Source of the DNA: RHKK01 sp964596245
GTDB lineage: Bacteria; Patescibacteriota; Patescibacteriia; 2-12-FULL-60-25
Direction of reading: 5' to 3'
Length of the DNA: 15,204 nt
Assembly: GCA_964596245.1 (NCBI GenBank)
Contig: CAZQSK010000013.1
Span: 1-15,204, forward strand
Shown: one piece after another, positions 5,661 to 11,969 of the stretch
Numbering within the stretch: the first letter of the stretch is position 1
How the letters are laid out: each line of letters begins with the position of its first letter
Made by a program: the position numbers and the translations under genes
Notes under the pieces: generated by a model
Seen by the model: the letters and a program-made list of their open reading frames with translations, nothing else
What the model was told of the DNA's origin: nothing
Database searches by the model: none

Positions 5661-7478
5661 ATGAGGCCGTATTCCGGGCGTGCAGATTCCCAAGCCTTGC
5701 TTACGAAGCGCCGCTTAATTGGAGCCGGTCTGCTATTTTCTTTGGCTTTTGCGGTGATTGTCGGGCGTTTATTCCAGCTCCAGGTCTTGGAGTACGGGAC
5801 GTATAAGCTCCTGGCGTCGGATCAGCACGAAATAGAGGCACAGATTGTTCCGAAACGCGGTTCTATTTTTTTGAGAGATCGTTTTGACGGATCTCTTCAT
5901 CCAGTCGCATCGGATCGTGACACGTGGGTGGTATCCGCGATTCCTCGCTCGATTAAGGATCCGTTCGCGACGGCGGCTACGGTTGCATCATCTACGGGAG
6001 TAGCTGAAGGGGATTTGCAACGTATTTTTTCTGTAACAACTGGAACGTATACGGTCATCGCCAAAGATGTACCCATGGAGCAGGCGGAGGCGCTGAGAAA
6101 TATGCGGTTGCCAGGGATTGGTGTGACGAAGGGGCCATCGCGCTTTTATCCAGAACAAGGTTTGGGTGGACATGTGTTTGGATTTGTCGCGAATGCAGAT
6201 AATGGGCAACGCGAAGGCAGATACGGAATTGAAGGTGCATATAATAAGGAGTTGGCCGGTACGTACGGTTCCATCTTGGCCGAAAAAGATGCGGCAGGAC
6301 GACGATTATCGATCGGAACAACCGATCTGTTGCAAGCGAAAGACGGTTCTGACTTGGTGCTCACCCTTGATCGAACGATTCAATATGAGGCGTGTCGCCG
6401 TATCGAGGCCGCCGTAAAGGAGTTTGAAGCGGAGTCTGCCATGGTCGTTATTGCTGATCCTGCATCAGGCGCGATTTGGGCGATGTGCTCAACACCTGAC
6501 TTTGATCCTGCGAATTTCGGAAAGATTTCTTCCGTTTCCGTTTTGAATAATCCGACGACATTCAACGAGTTTGAGCCGGGCTCTATTTTTAAGCCGATTA
6601 CAATCGCTGCTGGTATCGATGCGGGAAAGATCAATCCGCTGACGACATATGAAGATAAGGGCGAGGAACACATCGACGACTTCACGGTGCGTAACTCGGA
6701 TAAGGTGGCGCATGGCGTACAGACCATGACCGAGGTCCTTACCAAGTCGTTGAACTTGGGAACGATTTTCGTGCAACGTCAGCTTGGAAAGGATTTGTTC
6801 CGAGAGTATGTGAAACGTTTCGGTTTTGGCGAGAAAACAGGAATAGGATTGGGACCAGAGGCGGACGGGGATATCCGAGGTTTGGATAGAAAAGGTTCAA
6901 TCTTCGCCGCCACGGCATCATACGGGCAGGGCATGACCGCAACTCCGCTCCAAATGGTGGCAGCGTTTGGCGCATTGGCGAATGGCGGACGTTTGATGAA
7001 GCCGTTTATTATCCAGGAAACGATTGCGCCGGATGGAACAAGGACGGTTGTTCAGCCTCAAGTGGTGCGTGAAGTTGTTTCAAAGCGAACGGCACGCCTG
7101 GTTGCCGGCATGATGGTGACGGTTGTAGAGAGCGGACATGGAAAACGCGCAGGTGTTCCCGGGTATTATGTGGCCGGAAAAACAGGTACGGCGCAGATTC
7201 CGAATCCGAATGGTGGAGGTTACCTCCCTGATGCGACCATCGGTTCATTTGCCGGTTTCGCGCCCAGCGACAATCCAAAGTTTGTGATGCTTGTGACGAT
7301 CGTAAAGCCTCGAACGGTCCAGTTCGCGGAATCTTCAGCTGCTCCTGTTTGGGGCGATTTGGCCGAATTTCTTATGAAATATTTACAGGTGAAGCCCGAG
7401 AGACCGATTGTCCCGCGCCCAAACCCTGCCCCGATACCGATTCGCGCCAGTAGTACGGTATCCACTTCTACGCGTTGA
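5661..7478 (+). CDS. Class B penicillin-binding protein (FtsI/PBP2-type transpeptidase)
   Basis: This 605-residue membrane-anchored D,D-transpeptidase cross-links peptidoglycan. One N-terminal membrane helix (about 19-40) is followed by the PBP dimerisation domain (about 55-220, with PKRGSIFLRD and GVTKGPSRFYPEQ) and the transpeptidase domain (about 255-575). All three active-site motifs are intact: S308-x-x-K311 (GSIFK), S363-x-N365 (SLN) and K507-T-G. The C-terminal tail (580-605) is Pro/Ser/Thr-rich and probably disordered. No PASTA domain is seen. Whether it serves division or elongation cannot be told from sequence alone. The ATG at 5661 was preferred over an in-frame TTG at 5616 inside rarA; TACACT lies 6 nt before the ATG. 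murF follows after 34 nt. Confidence 0.95.
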   Translation: MRPYSGRADSQALLTKRRLIGAGLLFSLAFAVIVGRLFQLQVLEYGTYKLLASDQHEIEAQIVPKRGSIFLRDRFDGSLHPVASDRDTWVVSAIPRSIKDPFATAATVASSTGVAEGDLQRIFSVTTGTYTVIAKDVPMEQAEALRNMRLPGIGVTKGPSRFYPEQGLGGHVFGFVANADNGQREGRYGIEGAYNKELAGTYGSILAEKDAAGRRLSIGTTDLLQAKDGSDLVLTLDRTIQYEACRRIEAAVKEFEAESAMVVIADPASGAIWAMCSTPDFDPANFGKISSVSVLNNPTTFNEFEPGSIFKPITIAAGIDAGKINPLTTYEDKGEEHIDDFTVRNSDKVAHGVQTMTEVLTKSLNLGTIFVQRQLGKDLFREYVKRFGFGEKTGIGLGPEADGDIRGLDRKGSIFAATASYGQGMTATPLQMVAAFGALANGGRLMKPFIIQETIAPDGTRTVVQPQVVREVVSKRTARLVAGMMVTVVESGHGKRAGVPGYYVAGKTGTAQIPNPNGGGYLPDATIGSFAGFAPSDNPKFVMLVTIVKPRTVQFAESSAAPVWGDLAEFLMKYLQVKPERPIVPRPNPAPIPIRASSTVSTSTR

Positions 7479-7512
7479 CGGCTGCCCCGTAGGCTGTTTT
7501 GATGGAAGTCCT

Positions 7513-8859
7513 ATGTCATTGCTCGTCTCCCTTCAGACCTGGCTTGGTCAGTGCGCTGCTAAAACACTGCGACGTGAGCACCCGTTGATCATTGCCGTGA
7601 CGGGCTCTGTCGGCAAATCCACCACCAAACAGGCGATTGGGGCTATTTTGCAAGCCGATGTTCCGGGGAATGCCGTTCGTGTTCCCGAAAACAGCTACAA
7701 CAATGAATTGGGTCTGCCGCTTACCGTATTCGGTCACGCAGCTCCCGGACGTAGTCCTTTTAAGTGGTTAGCCCTTTTGGGGGATGCTTGGGCCACTTCG
7801 CTTGGTTTGAAGAAAACGGGCGTTCGTATTTTTGTGTTGGAGATGGGTGCTGATAAAGCCGGTGACATTGCCAAACTTGTGAAGATTGCCCCTCCGGATG
7901 TTTCCGTGGTGACAGCCATCACTCCCGAGGATGCGATTGTTCCGGTTCATGCGGGGAACTATGCATCGATTGATGCGTTGGTCGAGGAGAAGTCACAGAT
8001 CATCAAGAGTTTGAAGCCGGATGGATATGCGATTTTGAATGCCGATGATCCAAAGGTGTTTTCAATGCGTCATCTTACGAATGAGCGCGTGTTTACGTTT
8101 GGCGAAAACGAAGCTGCCGATGTACGTATCCATTCGAAGCACATCGAAGTTGAAGAGACGCCGCATGGAAACATGCCGATCGGGTTGCGTGTCGTTATCG
8201 AGCTCTATCATCGCCGCTACGATATTGTTTTAGCTGGCGTGTATGGGACCTCCGTCGCGTATTCCGTTGGTGCGGCGGCGACGGTCGCGTATGCCTTGGA
8301 CACATTGCCCGAACCGCTTATCGAATTCGCAAAACATTTCAAGCCGGTGAATGGCCGCACGCGTTTGATTCCGGGCATCAAGCATACGATGCTTCTCGAC
8401 GACTCATATAATGCATCGCCCGCATCGGTTATTCAGTCATTGAAAGATCTTGCCTCGATTGAAACGAAGCCAGGACAGCGCAAGATTGCTTGCATCGGAG
8501 AGATGCGCGAATTGGGCGATAAATCCGAGGAAATGCATCGTCGCGTGGGTGCGGAAGCGGCAAAAGCGGGGATTGACGTCTTGGTTTGCTGTGGTATATT
8601 CGGCCGCGCCATGGAGCAGGGCGCGCTTGCGAACGGTTTAAAGCAAGAGAACGTGCATTTTATCGAGGATACGCCGGAGGCGGGACGCTTCATTCAGGAG
8701 CTGATCCAGCCCGGAGATCTTATTCTCGCAAAGGCTTCCCAAGGCAAGTTGGAAACCAAGGGTGTGCGTATGGAGCGTGTCATCAAAGAGTTGATGGCTG
8801 ATCCAGCGCGTGCCGATGAGTTGTTGGTTCGTCAGGGTGCTGCTTGGCAGCGCAAATAA
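7513..8859 (+). CDS. murF: MurF-like UDP-MurNAc-tripeptide D-Ala-D-Ala ligase lacking the N-terminal domain
   Basis: This 448-residue Mur ligase makes the last cytoplasmic peptidoglycan precursor step if it is a true MurF. The ATP-binding core has TGSVGKSTTK (30-39), PENSYNNELGLP (58-69) and LEMGAD (109-114). The C-terminal domain has NGRTRLIPG (280-288), DDSYNASP (296-303), GEMRELGDKS (329-338) and LAKASQGKLE. The P-loop begins at residue 30, so the roughly 80-residue N-terminal UDP-substrate domain of standard MurF is missing. The ATG at 7513 has GGAAG 4 nt upstream; the open frame before it (from 7408) overlaps the PBP gene and is not Mur-like. It is cotranscribed with the PBP gene, and tRNA-Glu begins 4 nt after the stop. 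Confidence 0.88.
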   Translation: MSLLVSLQTWLGQCAAKTLRREHPLIIAVTGSVGKSTTKQAIGAILQADVPGNAVRVPENSYNNELGLPLTVFGHAAPGRSPFKWLALLGDAWATSLGLKKTGVRIFVLEMGADKAGDIAKLVKIAPPDVSVVTAITPEDAIVPVHAGNYASIDALVEEKSQIIKSLKPDGYAILNADDPKVFSMRHLTNERVFTFGENEAADVRIHSKHIEVEETPHGNMPIGLRVVIELYHRRYDIVLAGVYGTSVAYSVGAAATVAYALDTLPEPLIEFAKHFKPVNGRTRLIPGIKHTMLLDDSYNASPASVIQSLKDLASIETKPGQRKIACIGEMRELGDKSEEMHRRVGAEAAKAGIDVLVCCGIFGRAMEQGALANGLKQENVHFIEDTPEAGRFIQELIQPGDLILAKASQGKLETKGVRMERVIKELMADPARADELLVRQGAAWQRK

Positions 8860-8863
8860 ACGA

Positions 8864-8938
8864 GGCCTCTTCGTTTAATGGCTAGGACATCCCCCTCTCA
8901 CGGGGAAAATAGGGGTTCGATTCCCCTAGGGGCTACCA
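8864..8938 (+). tRNA. tRNA-Glu (anticodon CTC)
   Basis: A 75-nt cloverleaf is present. Acceptor GGCCTCT/AGGGGCT pairs with G-U at 1-72 and an internal U-G, discriminator A, encoded CCA. The anticodon arm is TCCCC-CTCTCAC-GGGGA, giving anticodon CTC (Glu). The T-arm is AGGGG-TTCGATT-CCCCT. It starts 4 nt after the murF stop with no clear promoter in the gap. It may therefore be processed from the murF transcript or driven by a promoter inside murF. Confidence 0.95.
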
Positions 8939-8945
8939 AAAAAAT

Positions 8946-8972
8946 AATCTCCCAGACGGGAGATTGTTTTTT
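8946..8972 (+). terminator. Intrinsic terminator after tRNA-Glu
   Basis: AATCTCCC-AGAC-GGGAGATT is a perfect 8-bp stem followed by GTTTTTT. The minus strand also reads into a T-rich tail, so it may work in both directions. It ends the rarA-PBP-murF-tRNA unit. Confidence 0.85.
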
Positions 8973-8998
8973 GATACAATAAAAGCTTCGTAGAATAA

Positions 8999-9021
8999 AA
9001 CTCGCCAAGCGGCGAGTTTTT
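8999..9021 (+). terminator. Second intrinsic terminator in tandem
   Basis: AACTCGCC-AAGC-GGCGAGTT is a perfect 8-bp stem followed by TTT. It lies about 25 nt after the first terminator and just before the nucleosidase gene's promoter region. The stretch between them holds a TACAAT box but no coding sequence. Confidence 0.75.
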
Positions 9022-9022
9022 C

Positions 9023-9028
9023 TATACT
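9023..9028 (+). promoter_or_regulatory. Possible -10 box of the nucleosidase gene
   Basis: TATACT directly follows the second terminator and would give a leader of about 40 nt that contains the GGAAGG Shine-Dalgarno. No -35 box is seen at 17 bp, because the terminator hairpin occupies that position. Confidence 0.35.
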
Positions 9029-9074
9029 GTAATCGCGGTTTGATTGGTTTTAGTTGTATGGAAGGAACTGCACC

Positions 9075-9722
9075 TTGTCACGAACGATTGCCGTGCTTGC
9101 AGCCATGAAGGATGAGATTCGTGCGGTAGCGGAGCTGGAAAGCAAACGCTTACTGCGAATCGAGACCCAGACCCATGTCATGGGAATTGGGAAGGTCAAT
9201 GCGGCGATTGCCGCGATGGAGTGCGCGCCTTGGGCAGCGCAGTTCATCGTCATTGGAACGGCGGGCGGAATCGGAAATGGGATTCAGCGAGGCGACGTTG
9301 TCATCTCGCGCGATACCGTGTTTCACGATGTCGACGCAGCGGCGCTTGGCTTTCCGGTCGGACATGTTCCGTACGAGAAAGCGAATGCGTGGCGCGCAGA
9401 TGAGATGCTCGTCAGCATCGCGGCTCGCGCGGCCCTTCAAGAAGGAAGCGCGCCCAAGGTCGGGCGTATGCTGACTGGGGATCGTTTTGTTGCTGATCCG
9501 GCCGAGGCAAAGCGCTTGGCCGAGCAGCACAAGGGGTTGAGCGTGGACTGGGAAACCGCTGCCGTCGCCCTTGTTGCCGCCAAGAAAAAGATTCCGTGGA
9601 TTTCGATCCGCGTCGTCTCTGACTTGGCCGGACAGGGTGCTGGAAAGGATTTTTCTGAGAATCTGCGCAGCGCATCAGACAAGCTGGGGCGCATCATCGA
9701 GCGGATGGATCAGATTCTGTAG
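9075..9722 (+). CDS. mtnN: 5'-methylthioadenosine/S-adenosylhomocysteine nucleosidase family protein
   Basis: This 215-residue PNP/UDP-phosphorylase-fold protein would cleave adenine from MTA or SAH, recycling methionine and removing a methyltransferase inhibitor. It shows IAVLAAMKDEI (5-15), GIGKVNAAI, GTAGGIG, GDVVIS, HDVDAAALGF and GDRFVAD. RVVSDLA holds the catalytic Asp, and DWETAAVA stands where most MTANs have the EMEgaA purine/ribose motif. That last deviation leaves some doubt about the exact substrate. The start is TTG at 9075, which gives the family N-terminus and has GGAAGG 9 nt upstream; the longer frame from 9054 adds residues unlike the family. It is a single-gene unit with its own terminator. 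Confidence 0.85.
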   Translation: MSRTIAVLAAMKDEIRAVAELESKRLLRIETQTHVMGIGKVNAAIAAMECAPWAAQFIVIGTAGGIGNGIQRGDVVISRDTVFHDVDAAALGFPVGHVPYEKANAWRADEMLVSIAARAALQEGSAPKVGRMLTGDRFVADPAEAKRLAEQHKGLSVDWETAAVALVAAKKKIPWISIRVVSDLAGQGAGKDFSENLRSASDKLGRIIERMDQIL

Positions 9723-9743
9723 CCGGAGTTCTCCGGCTTTTTT
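9721..9743 (+). terminator. Intrinsic terminator of the nucleosidase gene
   Basis: AGCCGGAG-TT-CTCCGGCT is followed by TTTTT. The first stem bases lie in the TAG stop codon. The T-tail runs into the terminator of the convergent STAS-like unit. Confidence 0.85.
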
Positions 9744-9772
9744 ATATAAAAATAAGCCCCAGTTCAGGGCTT
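9743..9772 (-). terminator. Intrinsic terminator of the STAS-like pair
   Basis: On the minus strand AAGCCC-TGAACT-GGGGCTT forms the stem and the loop contains the TGA stop of the second gene. ATTTTTATATA follows. It is back to back with the nucleosidase terminator. Confidence 0.8.
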
Positions 9773-10204
9773 GAGAGTGGCCTTCTTGTGGACGGCCTCG
9801 CGGAAGGCGCTGCAGATCCTGCTGCCGGCATCGACCGTGCGCTCGACCACGATGTCCTTCACACCGGCTTGGTGGAGGAGGAGGCGAAGGGTCTTGTCGA
9901 CCTTCTCGTCACGGACGACCAGGACGACCTTGGTTCCTCCCGAGTTCAGGAACTCGGTGAACCCGGATCGGAGGTCGACCTTGGCTTCGGTCGTGATCTC
10001 CTCGGTCTCGATGGTGACGATGAGCCACACGGAGGGGTGCTTCTTGTCGAAGCGCGGGCGCGACACCGACATGAGGTCAGCGACGGCCTGCTTGTCAGCG
10101 AGACGCGGCAGTCTGCCCGAGGGTTGCCCCATGAGCAGGTCGTTCATGAGCGTCTGGGTCGTGATGCGAGGCGTCTTCATCCTCGCCGGATCGTCGCTTC
10201 CCAT
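9764..10204 (-). CDS. Hypothetical protein with a STAS-like C-terminal domain (second gene of pair)
   Basis: This 146-residue protein is not confidently recognised. Residues 1-55 are a charged segment. Residues 58-140 alternate strands and helices: VWLIVTIE, a helix through FTEFLNSGG, TKVVLVVRDEK, then LLLHQAGVKDIVVE. This resembles the beta-alpha order of STAS domains (anti-sigma-factor antagonist fold). The call is structural inference. The start codon overlaps the upstream gene's stop (TGATG), and AAGGAGG lies 4 nt before it, so the two genes are translationally coupled. Codon use is strongly G/C-ending, unlike rnhB next door. No partner kinase or phosphatase is present in the window. Confidence 0.7.
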   Translation of the reverse strand: MGSDDPARMKTPRITTQTLMNDLLMGQPSGRLPRLADKQAVADLMSVSRPRFDKKHPSVWLIVTIETEEITTEAKVDLRSGFTEFLNSGGTKVVLVVRDEKVDKTLRLLLHQAGVKDIVVERTVDAGSRICSAFREAVHKKATLKP

Positions 10205-10584
10205 CAGTCCTCCTTGAGGCGCTTCGTCATCTCGATGAGCGCCTCCTCTTGGTTCTCGACGATGATGAGCTTCGCCCCCGACGTCCAGCTCGCCGTGCCC
10301 GCGTGCATACGCACGGCAGGGTGCTTGGCGATGAGAACGAAGTGACGACCGTTCTGCTTGCGCATGTCGGCGAAGAGCTCGGCGATCGTCTGGGTCGTGT
10401 CGTGGGTGATCTTCTCCACGGTGCTCGCGTCGATGATCCAGTCGGTCGGATCGACACGACCGAAGTACATCGAGACGGTCTCGCGGATCGCTTTGATCAT
10501 GGGCACGTCGATGATGCCGACGAGCTTGGTGAAGAGGATGTTGTCGGCGCGCATGCGCGTCTCGACGGGATTGGTATTGTCCAC
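10204..10584 (-). CDS. Small STAS-domain-like protein (first gene of pair)
   Basis: This 126-residue protein has a predicted STAS order: strand 15-25 (NILFTKLVGII), helix 27-41, strand 48-59 (DWIIDASTVEKI), helix 62-78, strand 80-87 (RHFVLIAK) and a final strand/helix 104-123 (KLIIVENQEEALIEM). In anti-sigma-factor antagonists the phosphorylatable serine sits in a DSSG loop after the second strand; here that place reads THDTTQ (60-65), so Thr63 or Thr64 could substitute. Assignment is by pattern only. The start is GTG at 10584, the first possible start after an in-frame TAA, with a weak GGAAAGG upstream. A good promoter precedes it inside the rnhB 3' end. Codon use matches its partner gene and differs from rnhB. 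Confidence 0.7.
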   Translation of the reverse strand: MDNTNPVETRMRADNILFTKLVGIIDVPMIKAIRETVSMYFGRVDPTDWIIDASTVEKITHDTTQTIAELFADMRKQNGRHFVLIAKHPAVRMHAGTASWTSGAKLIIVENQEEALIEMTKRLKED

Positions 10585-10623
10585 GGTTCGATGAGCCTTT
10601 CCGCACCATTAGGTGCTGACGCG

Positions 10624-10652
10624 ATTGGATCAGAAAACCCCTATTTTGTCAA
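10624..10652 (-). promoter_or_regulatory. Promoter of the STAS-like pair, inside the rnhB 3' end
   Basis: On the minus strand a perfect TTGACA (10652-10647) is followed at 17 bp by TCCAAT (10629-10624), preceded by TG as in an extended -10. The -35 box is formed by the last Leu-Thr codons of rnhB. The pair therefore has its own transcript start, with about 35 nt of leader. Confidence 0.7.
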
Positions 10653-10665
10653 TGCTTTTAGGGGT
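10630..10665 (-). terminator. Terminator-like hairpin at the rnhB stop
   Basis: On the minus strand ACCCCTA (10665-10659) pairs perfectly with TAGGGGT (10643-10637) across a 15-nt loop, followed by TTTT. The TAG stop of rnhB is in the 3' arm, and the loop holds the -35 box of the next unit. The long loop makes termination strength uncertain. Confidence 0.5.
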
Positions 10666-11255
10666 GCGAATGACATGCGATGAATGGGCGTGGGACCGTG
10701 TATTTTAAGGGCTTTTTGATGGATTTTTGTGCCATACCCTTTATGTTTTGAAAAGCCGTACTCTGGGTAGGTTGCATCCAAACGGTTAAGCTCGTGATCG
10801 CGTGCAACTTTGGCAATGATGGATGCGGCCGCAATCGACTTTACATAGCGGTCTCCATGTACGATGCGACGGCAGGGGATGGTTAGTTCCGGAATCATGA
10901 ATCCATCGCTCAATACAGCTTGTGGTTGGATCGAAAGTTGTGTAATAGCGCGTCGCATTGCCAAGAACGCGGCTTGTCTGATGTTGAGTCTATCTATTTC
11001 CTCAACGGAGGCTACGCCGACCGACCACGCCGTCGCTTTGTCGCGAATTTTCTCGGCGAGCATGATGCGACGTTTTTCATCGAGCGTTTTCGAGTCGCGT
11101 ATCAATCCAAGCCTTGAATTAAACGGAAGGATCACAGCCGCCGCATAGACCGGTCCGGCCCAACAGCCGCACCCCACTTCATCGACCCCGGCGAAAACGG
11201 AAAAGCCTTGCGCTACCAATTCGCGTTCGTGTTTGAACGAGGGAAATACCACCAT
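10641..11255 (-). CDS. rnhB: Ribonuclease HII
   Basis: This 204-residue RNase HII removes ribonucleotides from DNA and RNA from RNA/DNA hybrids. The metal-binding Asp25/Glu26 lie in AGVDEVGCGCWAGPV. DSKTLDEKRR, SDGF with a catalytic Asp, HGDRYVKSIAAASIIAKVARD and SKHKGYGT follow in family order. The length is normal. The GRG motif after DEVG, which normally reads the 2'-OH at the RNA-DNA junction, is GCG here (Cys29 replaces Arg). The ATG at 11255 has TATGCT only 3 nt upstream, while GGAGGG lies too far away to serve it. The second and third codons are GTG and GTA, so GTG at 11252 is a possible start. Confidence 0.94.
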   Translation of the reverse strand: MVVFPSFKHERELVAQGFSVFAGVDEVGCGCWAGPVYAAAVILPFNSRLGLIRDSKTLDEKRRIMLAEKIRDKATAWSVGVASVEEIDRLNIRQAAFLAMRRAITQLSIQPQAVLSDGFMIPELTIPCRRIVHGDRYVKSIAAASIIAKVARDHELNRLDATYPEYGFSKHKGYGTKIHQKALKIHGPTPIHRMSFAPLKALTK

Positions 11256-11264
11256 GCCAGCATA

Positions 11265-11293
11265 TTGACCCTCCCGATGATTCTTGTCATGCT
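11265..11293 (+). promoter_or_regulatory. Putative promoter of the GNAT-like gene
   Basis: TTGACC (11265-11270) is followed at 17 bp by CATGCT (11288-11293), with TG one base before it. The leader would be about 30 nt and would include the CAGGAG Shine-Dalgarno. Confidence 0.45.
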
Positions 11294-11331
11294 GCGAACG
11301 CCTTTTTTTGACCCAACCAGGAGTACAGGCA

Positions 11332-11910
11332 ATGGACCTTCCTCAAAACCAGATCGTGTATCGCTGGCTCAAGGTGATCCGTTCGGCGGTGCTGCGCGAG
11401 CAGAACCCCGACTGGTTCAGCACCGACGGCCTCGAGCCGATTCACGTCGAGTCGCTGAGCCGTCTGATGCGTCAGCTTCATCGGCGCGAGTGCGCTACCA
11501 CGCGCGAGACGGTCGCCGCCTTGGCTGATCGTCAGGGTTACCACGTCCTCGTCGCGTTCGACGCGCGCCCGAACGAGTCGCTCGAGTTCGCGCCCATCGT
11601 CGGTCATGCGAGGCTCGTCGAGAAGCCGAACCTCATCGAGACCGAGAGCTGCGTCGAAGAGGTGGTGATCGACACCGGCTTCGAGGATCGCGGTATCTTG
11701 CGCGAGCTCGTCCTGCGCCTCGAGGACAAGTCGGCCTCGCTCGGCTGCAAGCGCATGCACTTGCCGGCGCACATTCGGCCGGATGGTTTCCCGGAGGAGG
11801 CTCCGACCAAGGAACTTCCCATCGTGGGCGATGGACCGCGGCCGAAGCGGGTGCGCCACGGCGCCGATCTCGATGCGCCCGACAGCATCTTGGGTGACGG
11901 CAGCGGCTAG
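11332..11910 (+). CDS. Degenerate GNAT-like protein
   Basis: This 192-residue protein has a GNAT-like order: a helical start (38-68), strands around 70-76 and 88-96 (HVLVAFD, IVGHARLV), then VEEVVIDTGFEDRGILRELV (108-127), which matches the beta4-alpha3 acetyl-CoA segment of N-acetyltransferases. The usual R/QxxGxG/A loop reads EDRGIL, so the second glycine is lost and acetyl-CoA binding is doubtful. The C-terminus (155-192) is Pro/Asp/Gly-rich and probably disordered. No substrate can be suggested. The start at 11332 has CAGGAG 8 nt upstream; longer frames upstream are not coding-like. Codon use is strongly G/C-ending. It is a single-gene unit with promoter and terminator between rnhB and ruvX. 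Confidence 0.72.
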   Translation: MDLPQNQIVYRWLKVIRSAVLREQNPDWFSTDGLEPIHVESLSRLMRQLHRRECATTRETVAALADRQGYHVLVAFDARPNESLEFAPIVGHARLVEKPNLIETESCVEEVVIDTGFEDRGILRELVLRLEDKSASLGCKRMHLPAHIRPDGFPEEAPTKELPIVGDGPRPKRVRHGADLDAPDSILGDGSG

Positions 11911-11933
11911 GACTGATACTCAGTCCTTTTTTT
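11909..11933 (+). terminator. Intrinsic terminator of the GNAT-like gene
   Basis: AGGACTGA-TAC-TCAGTCCT is a perfect 8-bp stem followed by six Ts. The stem starts inside the TAG stop codon. Confidence 0.88.
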
Positions 11934-11934
11934 A

Positions 11935-11963
11935 TTGACGATTTTTGGCACGCGGGACACGAT
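11935..11963 (+). promoter_or_regulatory. Putative leaderless promoter of ruvX
   Basis: TTGACG (11935-11940), a 17-bp spacer and CACGAT (11958-11963) are followed after 6 nt by the ruvX ATG. No Shine-Dalgarno is present. The geometry is the same as upstream of rarA. Confidence 0.5.
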
Positions 11964-11969
11964 ATCCGC

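Noticed and set aside
8973..9074. A riboswitch upstream of the MTA/SAH nucleosidase
   Set aside because: The region is explained by a terminator, a possible -10 box and a Shine-Dalgarno; no SAH or SAM aptamer pattern is visible.
9771..10345. Plus-strand frames of 148 and 185 residues opposite the STAS-like pair
   Set aside because: They are high-GC shadows without a start signal. Promoter, coupling and terminator all point to the minus strand.
9764..10609. A single 281-residue minus-strand frame covering both STAS-like genes
   Set aside because: Its N-terminal half is Arg/His/Asp low-complexity sequence, an out-of-frame reading of the first STAS-like gene. The second gene has its own Shine-Dalgarno and ATG at 10204.
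11287..11859. A 190-residue minus-strand frame opposite the GNAT-like gene
   Set aside because: The plus strand has a promoter, Shine-Dalgarno, GNAT-like pattern and terminator; the minus frame has none of these.
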